DNA of 22,045 nt, taken from contig JAVBQA010000084.1 in assembly GCA_031549325.1 (NCBI GenBank), positions 1-22,045 of the forward strand, in the 5' to 3' direction. Both the position numbers and the translations under genes were made by a program. The stretch comes from JAJDGF01 sp031549325 (GTDB lineage: Bacteria; Bacillota; Clostridia; Christensenellales; Aristaeellaceae). The notes beneath the pieces are model-generated. The model was not told where the DNA came from, did not search any database, and worked only from the letters and a program-made list of their open reading frames with translations. Positions 1 to 7,295 of the stretch are shown in pieces; the first letter of the stretch is position 1, and every line of letters begins with the position of its first letter.

Positions 1-704
1 GCCTCGGCTCGCTGATCTTTGTGCTGTGCCAGGCGCGCGGCAACGTGAGCGCCACGGACACATCGCCCATCGTCAATGTCGCGTCCGGCGGTTTCGTGGG
101 CGCGCTGGCCTACTCGCTGATCGACCGCTGCTTTGCCAGCGGCATCGTCACGAGCGCAGGCGACGACGCGGTGTCCGCGCTGGTGGGCCAAAGCGCGCAC
201 CGGCTGCAGATTCGCGACAGCTACGCTTTGGGCTCCGCCGCCACCCCCATCACCGTCTCCGGCGGGCTGGTCGGCACCGCCACGGGCTCGAACATCGAGC
301 GCTGCTACGCCGCGGGCGCAATCAGCTGCAGCAGCGGCGCGGGCGGGCTGGTCTCCGCCCTGAACAACGACGGAAGCGAGGTGGCAAGGCTTGGGCTGAG
401 CCTGGCGCTGAATCCCTCGGTGGCGGCCACCAACCCCGGCGGCATCGCGCACCGCGTGTGCGCCACGCTGGGCAGCGGCGCGCAGCTGGTGTCCAACTAC
501 GCGCTGAACACCATGACCATCACATCGGGCGGCGTGCCGGTCATCCCGGTCGACGACCCGAACGGGGTCGACGGCCAGGGCACGACTTCATCAAACCTGA
601 TCGCGCTGATTGCAGCGCAGGGCTGGAACACAGCGACCATTTGGGATACTTCCACCGTCGCCACCTTGGGCAGACCGACGCTGTTTGACAATCCGGAAAC
701 GTAA
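1..704 (+). CDS. GLUG-repeat surface/secreted protein, C-terminal part (5' end outside window)
   Basis: The frame is open from the left edge (first full codon at base 3) to TAA at 702-704, giving about 233 visible residues. These contain at least three GLUG-type repeats. Each has a Gly-Gly-hydrophobic-Val-Gly turn, then a polar stretch, then a Cys-Tyr/Phe-Ala-x-Gly strand, for example GGLVGTATGS followed by IERCYAAGAI. The end of the protein (GWNTATIWD, then GRPTLFDN) resembles the usual close of a GLUG array. Such repeats build beta-helical, adhesin-like extracellular proteins in gut and anaerobe Bacillota. No LPXTG, SLH or other anchor lies in the visible C-terminus, so any anchor or catalytic domain must be upstream. 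The ligand cannot be told from this piece. The family call is fairly sure; the function is inferred only as cell-surface. Confidence 0.75.
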   Translation, partial: LGSLIFVLCQARGNVSATDTSPIVNVASGGFVGALAYSLIDRCFASGIVTSAGDDAVSALVGQSAHRLQIRDSYALGSAATPITVSGGLVGTATGSNIERCYAAGAISCSSGAGGLVSALNNDGSEVARLGLSLALNPSVAATNPGGIAHRVCATLGSGAQLVSNYALNTMTITSGGVPVIPVDDPNGVDGQGTTSSNLIALIAAQGWNTATIWDTSTVATLGRPTLFDNPET

Positions 705-725
705 GCCTGGAAAGACCAAACGCAC

Positions 726-756
726 AGCCCCCGGAAACACAGTGTTTCCGGGGGCT
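726..756. terminator. Hairpin between convergent genes, probable bidirectional terminator
   Basis: Bases 726-740 and 742-756 are perfect reverse complements (AGCCCCCGGAAACAC), giving about 14 bp of stem after allowing a small loop. It sits 21 bases past the GLUG stop and 18 bases past the stop of the minus-strand M14 gene. The T-run is weak on both sides (TTCTC on plus, GTTTGGTCTTT on minus), but the convergent position supports a shared terminator. Confidence 0.75.
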
Positions 757-774
757 TCTCAATGGAAAAAGCAC

Positions 775-1908
775 TCAGTTTAGGTAGTTGCCCAGGTTGC
801 CAGACGCGATTAGCTCCTCGTAGCTGGGAATGCCGGTGAGCGTCAAAGGCTCGCCGTACAGCATGCCGTAGCAGTTGGCGAACTCCTGAATGCCCTGCAG
901 GTGGCGCCCCACGCGCAACTCGATGGGCTGGCCGTTCTCATCGTAAGGGATATACAGATAGCCCTTCTTGGCCGCGTCCTCATAGAACTTATCCTTGCCG
1001 GTCAGCACCAGCGCCTCGTCTGTCTTGCCGCGCAGGCGGCCCTGGCTGGGGTTGCCGGTCTCCATCAGCAGCGCCAGGGTGTCGGTGTGGTCGCCCAGCT
1101 CGCGATGGGTCAGGCCGCGCAGCTTCACCGGCGACGGCTCCAGCGAGATGTCCACGCCTTTGAACTGCATCTCCAGCGAGGCGTTTGCCGCCAGATCCAT
1201 GGCGCGGTCGTGGGCCACGATGGCGTTGATGGTGGGATACTCGGGCGAAGCCTCGTGCAGGTCCACCGTCACGTCGATCTTGAGCTCCTTGATCATCTCG
1301 GTGATGGCGTAGCACGCCTGCTCGGTGAATGTGCCGTTTTGAACACCCGGATAGCCGCGGTTCAGATTGCGGGTCTCGCTGCCCGACAGGCTCTGTCCGG
1401 ACGACGCGTGGATGTACACGCTGGGATCCGGCCACTGGTCGATGGGGTTGGTGGCGCGGGAGCCGTACGGGAACTCGCGCACGCCGCTCTTGGTGGTCAG
1501 GTGGTAGAAGTGCGGAGCGCCCTCCTGGGAGTCGTTGTGGGTGAAGGCGCTGTTGTTGGCGCGCGGGATCACGTACAGCGTGCCCGCCTCCATCTTGCCG
1601 CTCTCGATCAGCGTCAGCGCCGCCAGATGCCCGGACGGCTCGTTCGGGTGGGTGCCGCCCAGCACCAGCATGGACGCTCCATCCTGTGCGCCCTTGAGCA
1701 CATACACATCGGTGTCGGCAAACGTGCCCTCAATATCCTTGAAGTATTTGGAGAGCTTGAATGTCTCGGTCACGCCCGGACCGGGGATGACGGTCTCCTG
1801 ATAGTTGCGGAAGCTGTAGAAATCCATGCCGGCGAGCAAGCCGACCGCAAGCATGATCAGCAGGAGTCCGACGGACGTCGCCAGCTTATACTTTCGAAAA
1901 ACCTGCAA
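775..1908 (-). CDS. Membrane-anchored M14-type zinc hydrolase, succinylglutamate desuccinylase/aspartoacylase family
   Basis: From a TTG at 1908 the protein has 377 residues. Residues 9-28 form one hydrophobic segment behind a basic start, fitting a signal anchor with the enzyme outside the cell. Zinc-site motifs of the family are present: GGTHPNE (H87, E90), DLHEA (H218), an Arg-Asn pair in ETRNLNRGYPG (R180, N181), and a candidate catalytic Glu in LLMETGNPSQG (E283). The family removes acyl groups from, or hydrolyses amide bonds of, amino-acid derivatives. The exact substrate is unknown. The start was chosen because AAGGGGGG lies 8 nt upstream; a GTG at 1917 is in frame but touches that site. 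It is the last gene of the minus-strand cluster and begins 14 nt past the 49-residue gene. The frame stays open upstream to 2103, but that extension lies over the small gene and looks spurious. Confidence 0.82.
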   Translation of the reverse strand: MQVFRKYKLATSVGLLLIMLAVGLLAGMDFYSFRNYQETVIPGPGVTETFKLSKYFKDIEGTFADTDVYVLKGAQDGASMLVLGGTHPNEPSGHLAALTLIESGKMEAGTLYVIPRANNSAFTHNDSQEGAPHFYHLTTKSGVREFPYGSRATNPIDQWPDPSVYIHASSGQSLSGSETRNLNRGYPGVQNGTFTEQACYAITEMIKELKIDVTVDLHEASPEYPTINAIVAHDRAMDLAANASLEMQFKGVDISLEPSPVKLRGLTHRELGDHTDTLALLMETGNPSQGRLRGKTDEALVLTGKDKFYEDAAKKGYLYIPYDENGQPIELRVGRHLQGIQEFANCYGMLYGEPLTLTGIPSYEELIASGNLGNYLN

Positions 1909-1916
1909 GTGTCGCA

Positions 1917-1924
1917 CCCCCCTT
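1917..1924 (-). promoter_or_regulatory. Ribosome binding site that sets the M14 TTG start
   Basis: AAGGGGGG on the minus strand, 8 nt before TTG 1908. It overlaps the TAA of the upstream small gene (1923-1925), which suggests translational coupling between the two. Confidence 0.6.
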
Positions 1925-2072
1925 ATTTGATCATCAGCGCACGCAGCGCGAGCGGGATCATCACCATGCACGCGGTGATCTTTTTGGCAGGGGATTCCTC
2001 CCTCCAGAAGTCGCGCATCACGTACACCAGCAGCAGCAGCACGATGGCGCGATAAACCCATGTCATAATCAT
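1923..2072 (-). CDS. Small two-helix membrane protein (49 aa) between permease and M14 hydrolase
   Basis: A short frame starts at ATG 2072 and ends with TAA at 1923-1925. AAGGAGG (2083-2089) lies about 10 nt upstream, directly after the stop of the permease gene. The product begins MIMTWVYRAIVLLLLVYVMR, has a charged middle (DFWREESPAKK) and a second hydrophobic stretch (ACMVMIPLALRALMIK). That predicts two membrane helices joined by a short charged loop. I recognise no family. It fills the gap between two real genes with an 18-nt spacer on one side and a 14-nt spacer on the other. The strong ribosome site and the operon fit argue that it is expressed. By position it could take the place of the small DctQ subunit of TRAP transporters, but it is far shorter than DctQ (about 150-200 aa), so this is speculation. 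Confidence 0.7.
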   Translation of the reverse strand: MIMTWVYRAIVLLLLVYVMRDFWREESPAKKITACMVMIPLALRALMIK

Positions 2073-2090
2073 TATGAATACGCCTCCTTG

Positions 2091-3374
2091 CTACGGCAGC
2101 CACGCCGCGATTTGGTTAGAGAAGTAGATCGACAGCACGCCCCAGATCAGAAGCACCAGCATGGGCACCATACAGCGCAGCAACACCTTGCCATACTTCT
2201 CGACGCCCGTAACCTCGGCGGCAAAGATGCCCGCCAGCGCGGTGGGCGGCATCATGTCGCCCAGCGAACCGATCAGGGACAGCGCGGAGATCGTCACGAT
2301 GGTGTTCTGCTTCAGCATGGCCAGCGTGAACGGCACGCCCAGCACCGACGCCGCGCCGAAGGACGACACCGCGCCGAACAGCGGGATCGAAATGGCCGCC
2401 GCGCCGACCAGCGCCTCGCTCGGCATGCTGAGGCAGGTGTCCACGATGAAACCGCGTACGCCGGTGAGCGTCATCACCTGGATGAACATGCCCACGCCCA
2501 TCAGGATGCCCATGACGGGCAGCGCGCCCTTGACCGAGTCCAGCAGCACCTTGTCCGGGTTGACCTTCTTGCCGGTGAAGCAGCCCACCGCCGCGCTGAT
2601 CAGGAACGTGGCCGGCAGCCCGATGTCCGGGATCTGCGGAACCAGCTGGTTGGCGGCCATCAGCACCACCAGCACCAGCAGTGGAATGTACAGCTTGAAG
2701 CCGTACCGCTTGCCAACCTCGGTGTTCAGGTGGGGTTCGATGGCGGCATAGTCCATCTTCTTGGCCTGTTTATATCCGAGATACAGCACAGAGAAGATCG
2801 CCACCGGCACCGTCATAAACAGCAGCGGGAACGTGAAGCCCACAAACGGGGTGTCGATACCGCCGCCGATGATCATGGCGGGCAGGTTGACTGGCGGGGC
2901 GATCATGCCCAGCAGGCCGCCCATGGCAATGATGGCCGCCGCGGTGACCTTTTCCAGGCCCATCAGCAGCAGCACCGGTACCATGATCGAGCCGGCGCTC
3001 AGCACCGCCGCGGTGGAACTGCCGGTGATCATGCCGGGGAACATGATGATGGCCATGATGCAGATCAGCAGCAGCACGGGCCACTTGTGGAATCGGCGGA
3101 TGATGGTAACAGACAGCGCCTCCAGCATGCCGGACGCCTCGACCACTTTCATGAATACCATGGCAAACGCGATGACCAGTATCGTATCCACATAGGCCAT
3201 CATGCCTTCCACCATGTGCCTGAGCATGGTCAGCGGCGGCGTGCCCCACGCGCCCACCAGAATGCCCACAGCGGCCGCCATTAACATCGACACGCTCACC
3301 GGCAGCTTCAGCGCGAAGCAGCCCACCATGAACATGCCGACCATGGCGGCAAAAACGATCAGTTCGTAGCTCAC
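2091..3374 (-). CDS. TRAP transporter DctM-like large permease
   Basis: 427 residues from GTG 3374 (AAAGGTG about 10 nt upstream) to TAG at 2091-2093. The protein is almost entirely hydrophobic with roughly ten to twelve membrane segments, and its length is typical of DctM subunits (about 425). Two Gly/Pro-rich re-entrant-like stretches are seen: MFPGMITGSSTAAVLSAG near residue 110-130 and GGLLGMIAPPVNLPAM near 150-170. They are followed by a GFTFPLL element and, in the second half, a matching repeat (GAVSSFGAASVLGVP, then MMPPTALAGI), as in the ion-transporter superfamily. DctM works with a periplasmic binding protein and a small DctQ protein to import acids using a sodium gradient. Neither classical partner is present: a 192-residue secreted protein lies upstream and a 49-residue membrane protein downstream. 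Substrate is unknown; neighbours suggest an acylated or gamma-glutamyl amino acid, or the released acid. Confidence 0.75.
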   Translation of the reverse strand: MSYELIVFAAMVGMFMVGCFALKLPVSVSMLMAAAVGILVGAWGTPPLTMLRHMVEGMMAYVDTILVIAFAMVFMKVVEASGMLEALSVTIIRRFHKWPVLLLICIMAIIMFPGMITGSSTAAVLSAGSIMVPVLLLMGLEKVTAAAIIAMGGLLGMIAPPVNLPAMIIGGGIDTPFVGFTFPLLFMTVPVAIFSVLYLGYKQAKKMDYAAIEPHLNTEVGKRYGFKLYIPLLVLVVLMAANQLVPQIPDIGLPATFLISAAVGCFTGKKVNPDKVLLDSVKGALPVMGILMGVGMFIQVMTLTGVRGFIVDTCLSMPSEALVGAAAISIPLFGAVSSFGAASVLGVPFTLAMLKQNTIVTISALSLIGSLGDMMPPTALAGIFAAEVTGVEKYGKVLLRCMVPMLVLLIWGVLSIYFSNQIAAWLP

Positions 3375-3443
3375 GGTCTCTACGCACCTTTCTATGCAAT
3401 GGGGTGGGTCCTTCGACTCACCACACCGATTGTTCGATTGTGT

Positions 3444-4022
3444 TTACTGGATGTTGAACACCAGCTTGAGCTGATCGACCACATCAATCTGGCCTGGCAC
3501 AAACGCGCCCGGAATTTCCTTTTCCACGAGCAGGTTGCGCATCAGGTTGTCGGTGTCGCCGTCCGCTTTGATGATGGCGGCATTGGCAGCGCCGATGGCG
3601 TCCGGGATGAACTTGTCGGACAGCGTGCCCCTGCGCGCTGTGCCGCCGATGTGCAGCGACAGGATCTTGATCTCGGCGGCCTGCGCGGCCTCAATCAGCG
3701 CCAGCACGCGATCCAGCTCCTGGTTTTCATCGATGCCCGCCGCGCCCAGCCCCTTGGAGCTGCCGCCGACGGCCAGAACCAGCGTCTTGGCGTCGCCCAG
3801 GTCGTCCTTGGTCACGGTGGCGTTCAGGCGCACATCCGGCACACCCGCTTTGGTGAGCAGGGTGTTGACGATGTTCACGTCGGCGCTCTGTCCCACAGAG
3901 GTCAGCAGCACCGGGCCTTCAAACATGGCGGCCGTCAGCGCGGGCGGATCGGTCACTTCCGCGTGCGCGAAAGAGGCGATGCACAGCACGAGCGTCAGAA
4001 CCAGAATAATACACTTTTTCAT
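3444..4022 (-). CDS. Secreted DUF6305-like protein
   Basis: 192 residues from ATG 4022, with AAAGGAG properly spaced upstream, to TAA at 3444-3446. The N-terminus is a clear Sec signal peptide (MKKCIILVLTLVLCIASFAHA, cleavage after AHA). Cys14 is inside the hydrophobic core and lacks a lipobox, so the mature protein should be free or otherwise tethered. The mature part alternates strands and helices. Notable are the PVLLTSVGQSADV start, the Gly-rich VLAVGGSSKGLGAAGID and the HIGGTARRG element, which I associate with DUF6305. It lies 69 nt before the permease gene, so it could act as a ligand-binding partner for it, although it is much smaller than DctP proteins. No catalytic residues are evident. 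The domain assignment is from memory and needs a profile search. Confidence 0.65.
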   Translation of the reverse strand: MKKCIILVLTLVLCIASFAHAEVTDPPALTAAMFEGPVLLTSVGQSADVNIVNTLLTKAGVPDVRLNATVTKDDLGDAKTLVLAVGGSSKGLGAAGIDENQELDRVLALIEAAQAAEIKILSLHIGGTARRGTLSDKFIPDAIGAANAAIIKADGDTDNLMRNLLVEKEIPGAFVPGQIDVVDQLKLVFNIQ

Positions 4023-4060
4023 GATGATGTTCTCCTTTGATATGCGATGTATCCCGGAAA

Positions 4061-4085
4061 GCGGAGGGGTGATCCACCCCTCCGC
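4061..4085 (-). terminator. Intercistronic hairpin after the gamma-glutamyltransferase gene
   Basis: An 11-bp perfect stem (GCGGAGGGGTG, 4061-4071 with 4075-4085) with a 3-nt loop. On the minus strand it is followed only by TTTCCGGG, so it is more likely a partial terminator or RNA-processing/stability element than a full stop. It would give lower or separate expression of the four downstream genes. Confidence 0.5.
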
Positions 4086-4100
4086 GCAAATCGGGCCGGA

Positions 4101-5846
4101 TTAATAGCCCAGCGCCTTGCCGTCACGGCGCGGATCGGCGCCGCCCAGCAGCTTGCCGTCCTTGAACATCACGGCGTTCACCGAGCCGAAGCTGCGGTTG
4201 TAGGGATCGGACTCCTGCACTTCGTAGCCCATGGCCGTCAGCGCCTCGACGACTGCCTTTTCGATGCGGCTCTCATAGCTGATGGGGCTGGTCACGTTGT
4301 TGAATATGCGCGGGGTGTTGATGGCTTCCTGAATATCCATGTCGTAGTCCACCACGTTCGAGATGATCTGCACGCAGGTGGTGATGATGCGGGTAGCGCC
4401 CGGCGAGCCCAGCACCATGAAGGGGCTGCCGTCCTCTTTCAGCACCACGGTGGGGCTCATCGAGGACAGCGGGGTCTTGCCCGGAGCGATGGCGTTGGGC
4501 GAGGCGGCGTCGGGGTTGAAGTCGGCCATCTCGTTGTTCAGCACGAAGCCATAGCCAGCCGGGGCAATCTGCGCGCCGAACAGTCCGTTGACGGTCTGGG
4601 TCACGCCCACCATGTTGCCCTTAGCGTCCGCCACGGAGAAGTGGGTGGTGTCCTCATGCTCGTACTGCCAGGGATCAACCTCGGCATACTCCATGCGGCC
4701 ATCCATCTTGATCTGGTCGGCCTGCGCCTTGGCGTACTCCTTGTCCAGCAGGCCCTTGTTGGGCACCTTGACATAGGCCGGATCGCCCATGTACTTGCCG
4801 CGGTCAAAGAACAGCATCTTGAACGCCTCGGCCATCACGTGGATGCCTTCCTTGCTGTTCTTGCCCAGGGCCTTCATGTCAAAATTCTCCATGATGTTCA
4901 GCGCCTGCACGATGTGCGTGCCGCCCGAGGACGGCAGGGGGCTGCTGAAGATCTGGTAGCCGCGATAGGTGCCCTTCACCGGCTCCATCTCGCGCACTTC
5001 GTAGTTCTCAAAATCGGCCAGCGTGAACACGCCGCCGTACTTGTTGATGACGTTCACCATGGCCTGCGCCAGGTCGCCCTTGTAGAACGCGTCCTTGCCG
5101 CCCTCGGCGATCAGCTTCAGCGTCTTTGCCATGTCGGGGTTTTTGAACACCTCGCCCACCTGGTAGTTCAAGTCGAGCTCGTTCAGGAAAATCTTGCCAA
5201 ACTCGGGGTACTTGATCATGGCGTCATAGGTGCCCGCCATGTCGTTGTACAGCGTGGGGGTCACATTGTAGCCTTCCTCGGCAAGTTTGATCGCCGGGGC
5301 GATCACGTCCGCCCAGGTGACCTTGCCCGAGCCGTATTTCTTGAACGCGTACTCCATGCCGGCCACTTCGCCCGGAATGCCCACGGCCTTGCCGCCGTAG
5401 TAGTTCTGGTTGTCGATGACATTGCCCTCAGCGTCCACCTGCCACAGCGCGGGGGTCGCAAACTCGGGCGCGCGCTCCCGGAAGTCGATGAACATGGTCT
5501 CGCCGCTTTCCGAGTGAATGGTCATGAACCCGCCGCCGCCCAGACCCGAGCTGTTGGGCTCGGTCACGGACAGCGCGAACGCCACGGCCACAGCGGCATC
5601 CACCGCGTTGCCGCCGGCCTTCAGCACTTCGATGCCCGCCTGTGACGCCTCATACTTGCCCGAGGCGACCACGGCGGTTGTGCCTTCGGCGCCGCGCCCC
5701 TCCACGGTCAACGCGCCGGTCTCATCCCAAAGCTGCCAGCCTTGGCCGTCGCCGACAATGCCCGGCTCCACCGCAAAAGCGGCCGTCGCGCCAAACAGCA
5801 TTGTAAACACCAACATGCATGCCAGGATCCCCTTGATTCCCTTCAT
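4101..5846 (-). CDS. ggt: Gamma-glutamyltransferase (gamma-glutamyl hydrolase/transpeptidase), exported
   Basis: 581 residues from ATG 5846 (AAGGAG 10 nt upstream) to TAA at 4101-4103. Residues 1-25 are a Sec signal peptide ending ATAAFA, so the enzyme is secreted. The Ntn-hydrolase hallmarks are all present: the large-subunit GLGGGGFMTI, the substrate-carboxylate Arg in DFRERAP (R123), the self-cleavage and nucleophile Thr at T400 in DTTHFSV, NNEMADFN (D442), and PLSSMSPT with the oxyanion serines. Length matches bacterial GGTs (about 560-580). The enzyme is made as a proenzyme, cleaves itself before T400, and removes gamma-glutamyl groups from glutathione, gamma-glutamyl peptides or poly-gamma-glutamate, releasing glutamate or transferring the group. 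It leads the minus-strand cluster and has the best promoter in the region. The frame also stays open upstream to 5909, but the signal peptide and ribosome site fix the start. Confidence 0.93.
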   Translation of the reverse strand: MKGIKGILACMLVFTMLFGATAAFAVEPGIVGDGQGWQLWDETGALTVEGRGAEGTTAVVASGKYEASQAGIEVLKAGGNAVDAAVAVAFALSVTEPNSSGLGGGGFMTIHSESGETMFIDFRERAPEFATPALWQVDAEGNVIDNQNYYGGKAVGIPGEVAGMEYAFKKYGSGKVTWADVIAPAIKLAEEGYNVTPTLYNDMAGTYDAMIKYPEFGKIFLNELDLNYQVGEVFKNPDMAKTLKLIAEGGKDAFYKGDLAQAMVNVINKYGGVFTLADFENYEVREMEPVKGTYRGYQIFSSPLPSSGGTHIVQALNIMENFDMKALGKNSKEGIHVMAEAFKMLFFDRGKYMGDPAYVKVPNKGLLDKEYAKAQADQIKMDGRMEYAEVDPWQYEHEDTTHFSVADAKGNMVGVTQTVNGLFGAQIAPAGYGFVLNNEMADFNPDAASPNAIAPGKTPLSSMSPTVVLKEDGSPFMVLGSPGATRIITTCVQIISNVVDYDMDIQEAINTPRIFNNVTSPISYESRIEKAVVEALTAMGYEVQESDPYNRSFGSVNAVMFKDGKLLGGADPRRDGKALGY

Positions 5847-5924
5847 CCTTCCAACACTCCTTCCTGTTCTTCCCGCAGCTCGACCCAAACCGCTCACACC
5901 ACAAATCATGGTGCTTATGATACA

Positions 5925-5953
5925 ATTTTACAGGATCTCAAATAGAAATGCAA
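5925..5953 (-). promoter_or_regulatory. Sigma70-type promoter for the ggt cluster
   Basis: On the minus strand TTGCAT (5948-5953) and TAAAAT (5925-5930) are separated by exactly 17 bp. They lie about 80 nt upstream of the ggt start in an AT-rich stretch that contrasts with the GC-rich coding DNA. Confidence 0.65.
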
Positions 5954-5975
5954 CCCTTATTTCAAAATGTTATAT

Positions 5976-6005
5976 ATCAATATAGCGGAAAAGCGTCATA
6001 TTGAT
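5976..6005. promoter_or_regulatory. Inverted repeat, candidate operator in the divergent promoter region
   Basis: ATCAATAT (5976-5983) and ATATTGAT (5998-6005) form a perfect 8-bp inverted repeat with a 14-bp spacer. It sits upstream of the ggt -35 box and about 160 nt before the hydrolase -10 box. The AT-rich surroundings of the 360-base gap between the two divergent genes make chance matches more likely, so the call is tentative. Confidence 0.3.
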
Positions 6006-6163
6006 GTAATTCAATGCAGGAAAACCACGCAAATCGCCCTATGTTTAGCGTCTGCGCCGCGCAAGAACAAAAACTGTTCCCGTCGGCGCAGAATCGACCC
6101 ATTCGCATAAAGCGCCTGACACCGCAACTGCGCCAAAAAACAACGCGCCGAGCGCCTGATGTG

Positions 6164-6172
6164 TGCTATAAT
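6164..6172 (+). promoter_or_regulatory. Extended -10 promoter for the alpha/beta hydrolase
   Basis: TGCTATAAT fits a TGn-TATAAT extended -10 box, 34 nt before the start codon. No convincing -35 box is seen, which is acceptable for extended -10 promoters. Confidence 0.6.
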
Positions 6173-6206
6173 GGCATGGAGTCACCACAATTGAGGAGGA
6201 ATGCAC

Positions 6207-7070
6207 ATGCGCAAGGTTTCCATTCTGCTATTGGTTTTGATGATGGTTTTGAGCGCGCTGCCCGCTGCCACGGCCGAGTCCGCGGCCTATACCGAGACCA
6301 AAGGATTCATCACGAACGGCGATCACGAGATCCCCTACACCATGCTCATCCCCAAGAACGCCGAGGGCAAGTCGCCGGCCATCGTGATGTGCCACGGCTA
6401 CGGCAGCAACCGCGACGAGGCGGGCGGCGGCTACGCGCTGATGGCCCCGAAGCTGGCCGAGGCGGGCATCGCCTCCATTCGCTTTGACGTGATCGGTTGC
6501 GGCGAGAGCAGGACTGACTACATGGAGTTCACGCTGCAGACCGACATCGACGACGCCATTGCCTGCGCCAACTTCCTGTCCGAGCAGCCCGAGGTCGACG
6601 CCGCGCGGCTGGGCATCATGGGCTGGAGCATGGGCGGCGGCGCGGCGCTGCTGACCGCTGGTTCAGACGCGCGCTTCACCAGCGTGCTGACCTGGGCCGG
6701 CGCCTACTACGACGGCCAGATCGCCGAGGACCAGTACGAAACCGCGCTGAAAGACGGCTTCTACGAGGCCCAATTTGACTGGCGCGAACCGCTCAAGCAG
6801 AGCCCGAAGATGTATGAAGTCCAGAAATCCCTGAAGGTGTCCGAGATCTTCCCCAAGTCCACCGCGCCGGTGTGCGCCATCAACGGCAAGCTGGACGACA
6901 CGGTCGTGCCCGAGACCGCCCAAAAGATCGTGGATTTGTCGAGCAATGAGAACTCGAAGGCGGTTCTGCTCGACAACGCCGACCATACCTTCAACATCTT
7001 CACCGGCGACATGACCGCGTTCAACGAACTGATGGACGTGACGCTGGACTGGTTCCAGTCTACGCTGTAG
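6207..7070 (+). CDS. Exported alpha/beta hydrolase (esterase/acylase-like)
   Basis: 287 residues from ATG 6207 to TAG at 7068-7070. An ATG at 6201 is in frame but directly abuts GAGGAGGA (6193-6200); the second ATG has normal spacing and opens a clean signal peptide ending AATAES (cleavage near residue 23). The alpha/beta-hydrolase core is complete: oxyanion HGYG (residues 63-66), a nucleophile elbow GWSMGG with S141, acid D230 in NGKLDDTVVP, and H260 in DNADHTF. It resembles the BAAT/dienelactone/feruloyl-esterase-like branch used for short acyl or ester bonds. The substrate cannot be told. It has its own promoter and terminator, so it is a single-gene unit, but it is exported next to the exported GGT and M14 enzymes. 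Confidence 0.85.
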   Translation: MRKVSILLLVLMMVLSALPAATAESAAYTETKGFITNGDHEIPYTMLIPKNAEGKSPAIVMCHGYGSNRDEAGGGYALMAPKLAEAGIASIRFDVIGCGESRTDYMEFTLQTDIDDAIACANFLSEQPEVDAARLGIMGWSMGGGAALLTAGSDARFTSVLTWAGAYYDGQIAEDQYETALKDGFYEAQFDWREPLKQSPKMYEVQKSLKVSEIFPKSTAPVCAINGKLDDTVVPETAQKIVDLSSNENSKAVLLDNADHTFNIFTGDMTAFNELMDVTLDWFQSTL

Positions 7071-7077
7071 CGCATCC

Positions 7078-7105
7078 AAGGGCCGCTTTTGCGGCTCTTT
7101 TTTTG
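7078..7105 (+). terminator. Rho-independent terminator of the alpha/beta hydrolase gene
   Basis: A stem pairs 7078-7086 with 7091-7099 (AAGGGCCGC / GCGGCTCTT, with one G-U) around a TTTT loop. It runs straight into a T-rich tract (TTTTTTGTTTTC), 8 nt past the stop codon. Confidence 0.85.
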
Positions 7106-7280
7106 TTTTCGGACATACCTGCGCGCTCAAATCCTGGACGCGATTTTTTTGTGATTTTTTGTCATATTGTGTGGAATCAATTCATAAGAATAGTTTGGAC
7201 GCCCACGACCGGCTTTGTCAACTGTTTTGGCAAGCGCCGCTGTGCAAACGGATTGCCGCAGACGCGTTGGACTGCGGCCG

Positions 7281-7287
7281 AAAGGAG
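7281..7287 (+). promoter_or_regulatory. Ribosome binding site that sets the receiver-gene TTG start
   Basis: AAAGGAG, 8 nt before TTG 7296. No ATG or GTG in this frame nearby has comparable spacing. A weak promoter may lie upstream (TTGTCA at 7159-7164 with CATAAG 18 bp later). Confidence 0.6.
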
Positions 7288-7295
7288 CCTTCAAA

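Noticed and set aside
901..3284. Long plus-strand open frames (901-2055 and 2088-3284) opposite the M14 and permease genes
   Set aside because: They are antisense shadows of GC-rich genes: His/Arg/Gln-rich translations, no ribosome sites, no recognisable domains.
3444..4022. Lipoprotein reading of the DUF6305-like protein (Cys14)
   Set aside because: The cysteine lies inside the hydrophobic core after Leu, not after the Gly/Ala/Ser of a lipobox; an AHA cleavage site follows at residue 21.
4047..5645. 532-codon plus-strand open frame opposite ggt
   Set aside because: The minus-strand frame encodes an intact GGT with all catalytic motifs. The opposite frame is low-complexity His/Val/Leu-rich and has no start signal.
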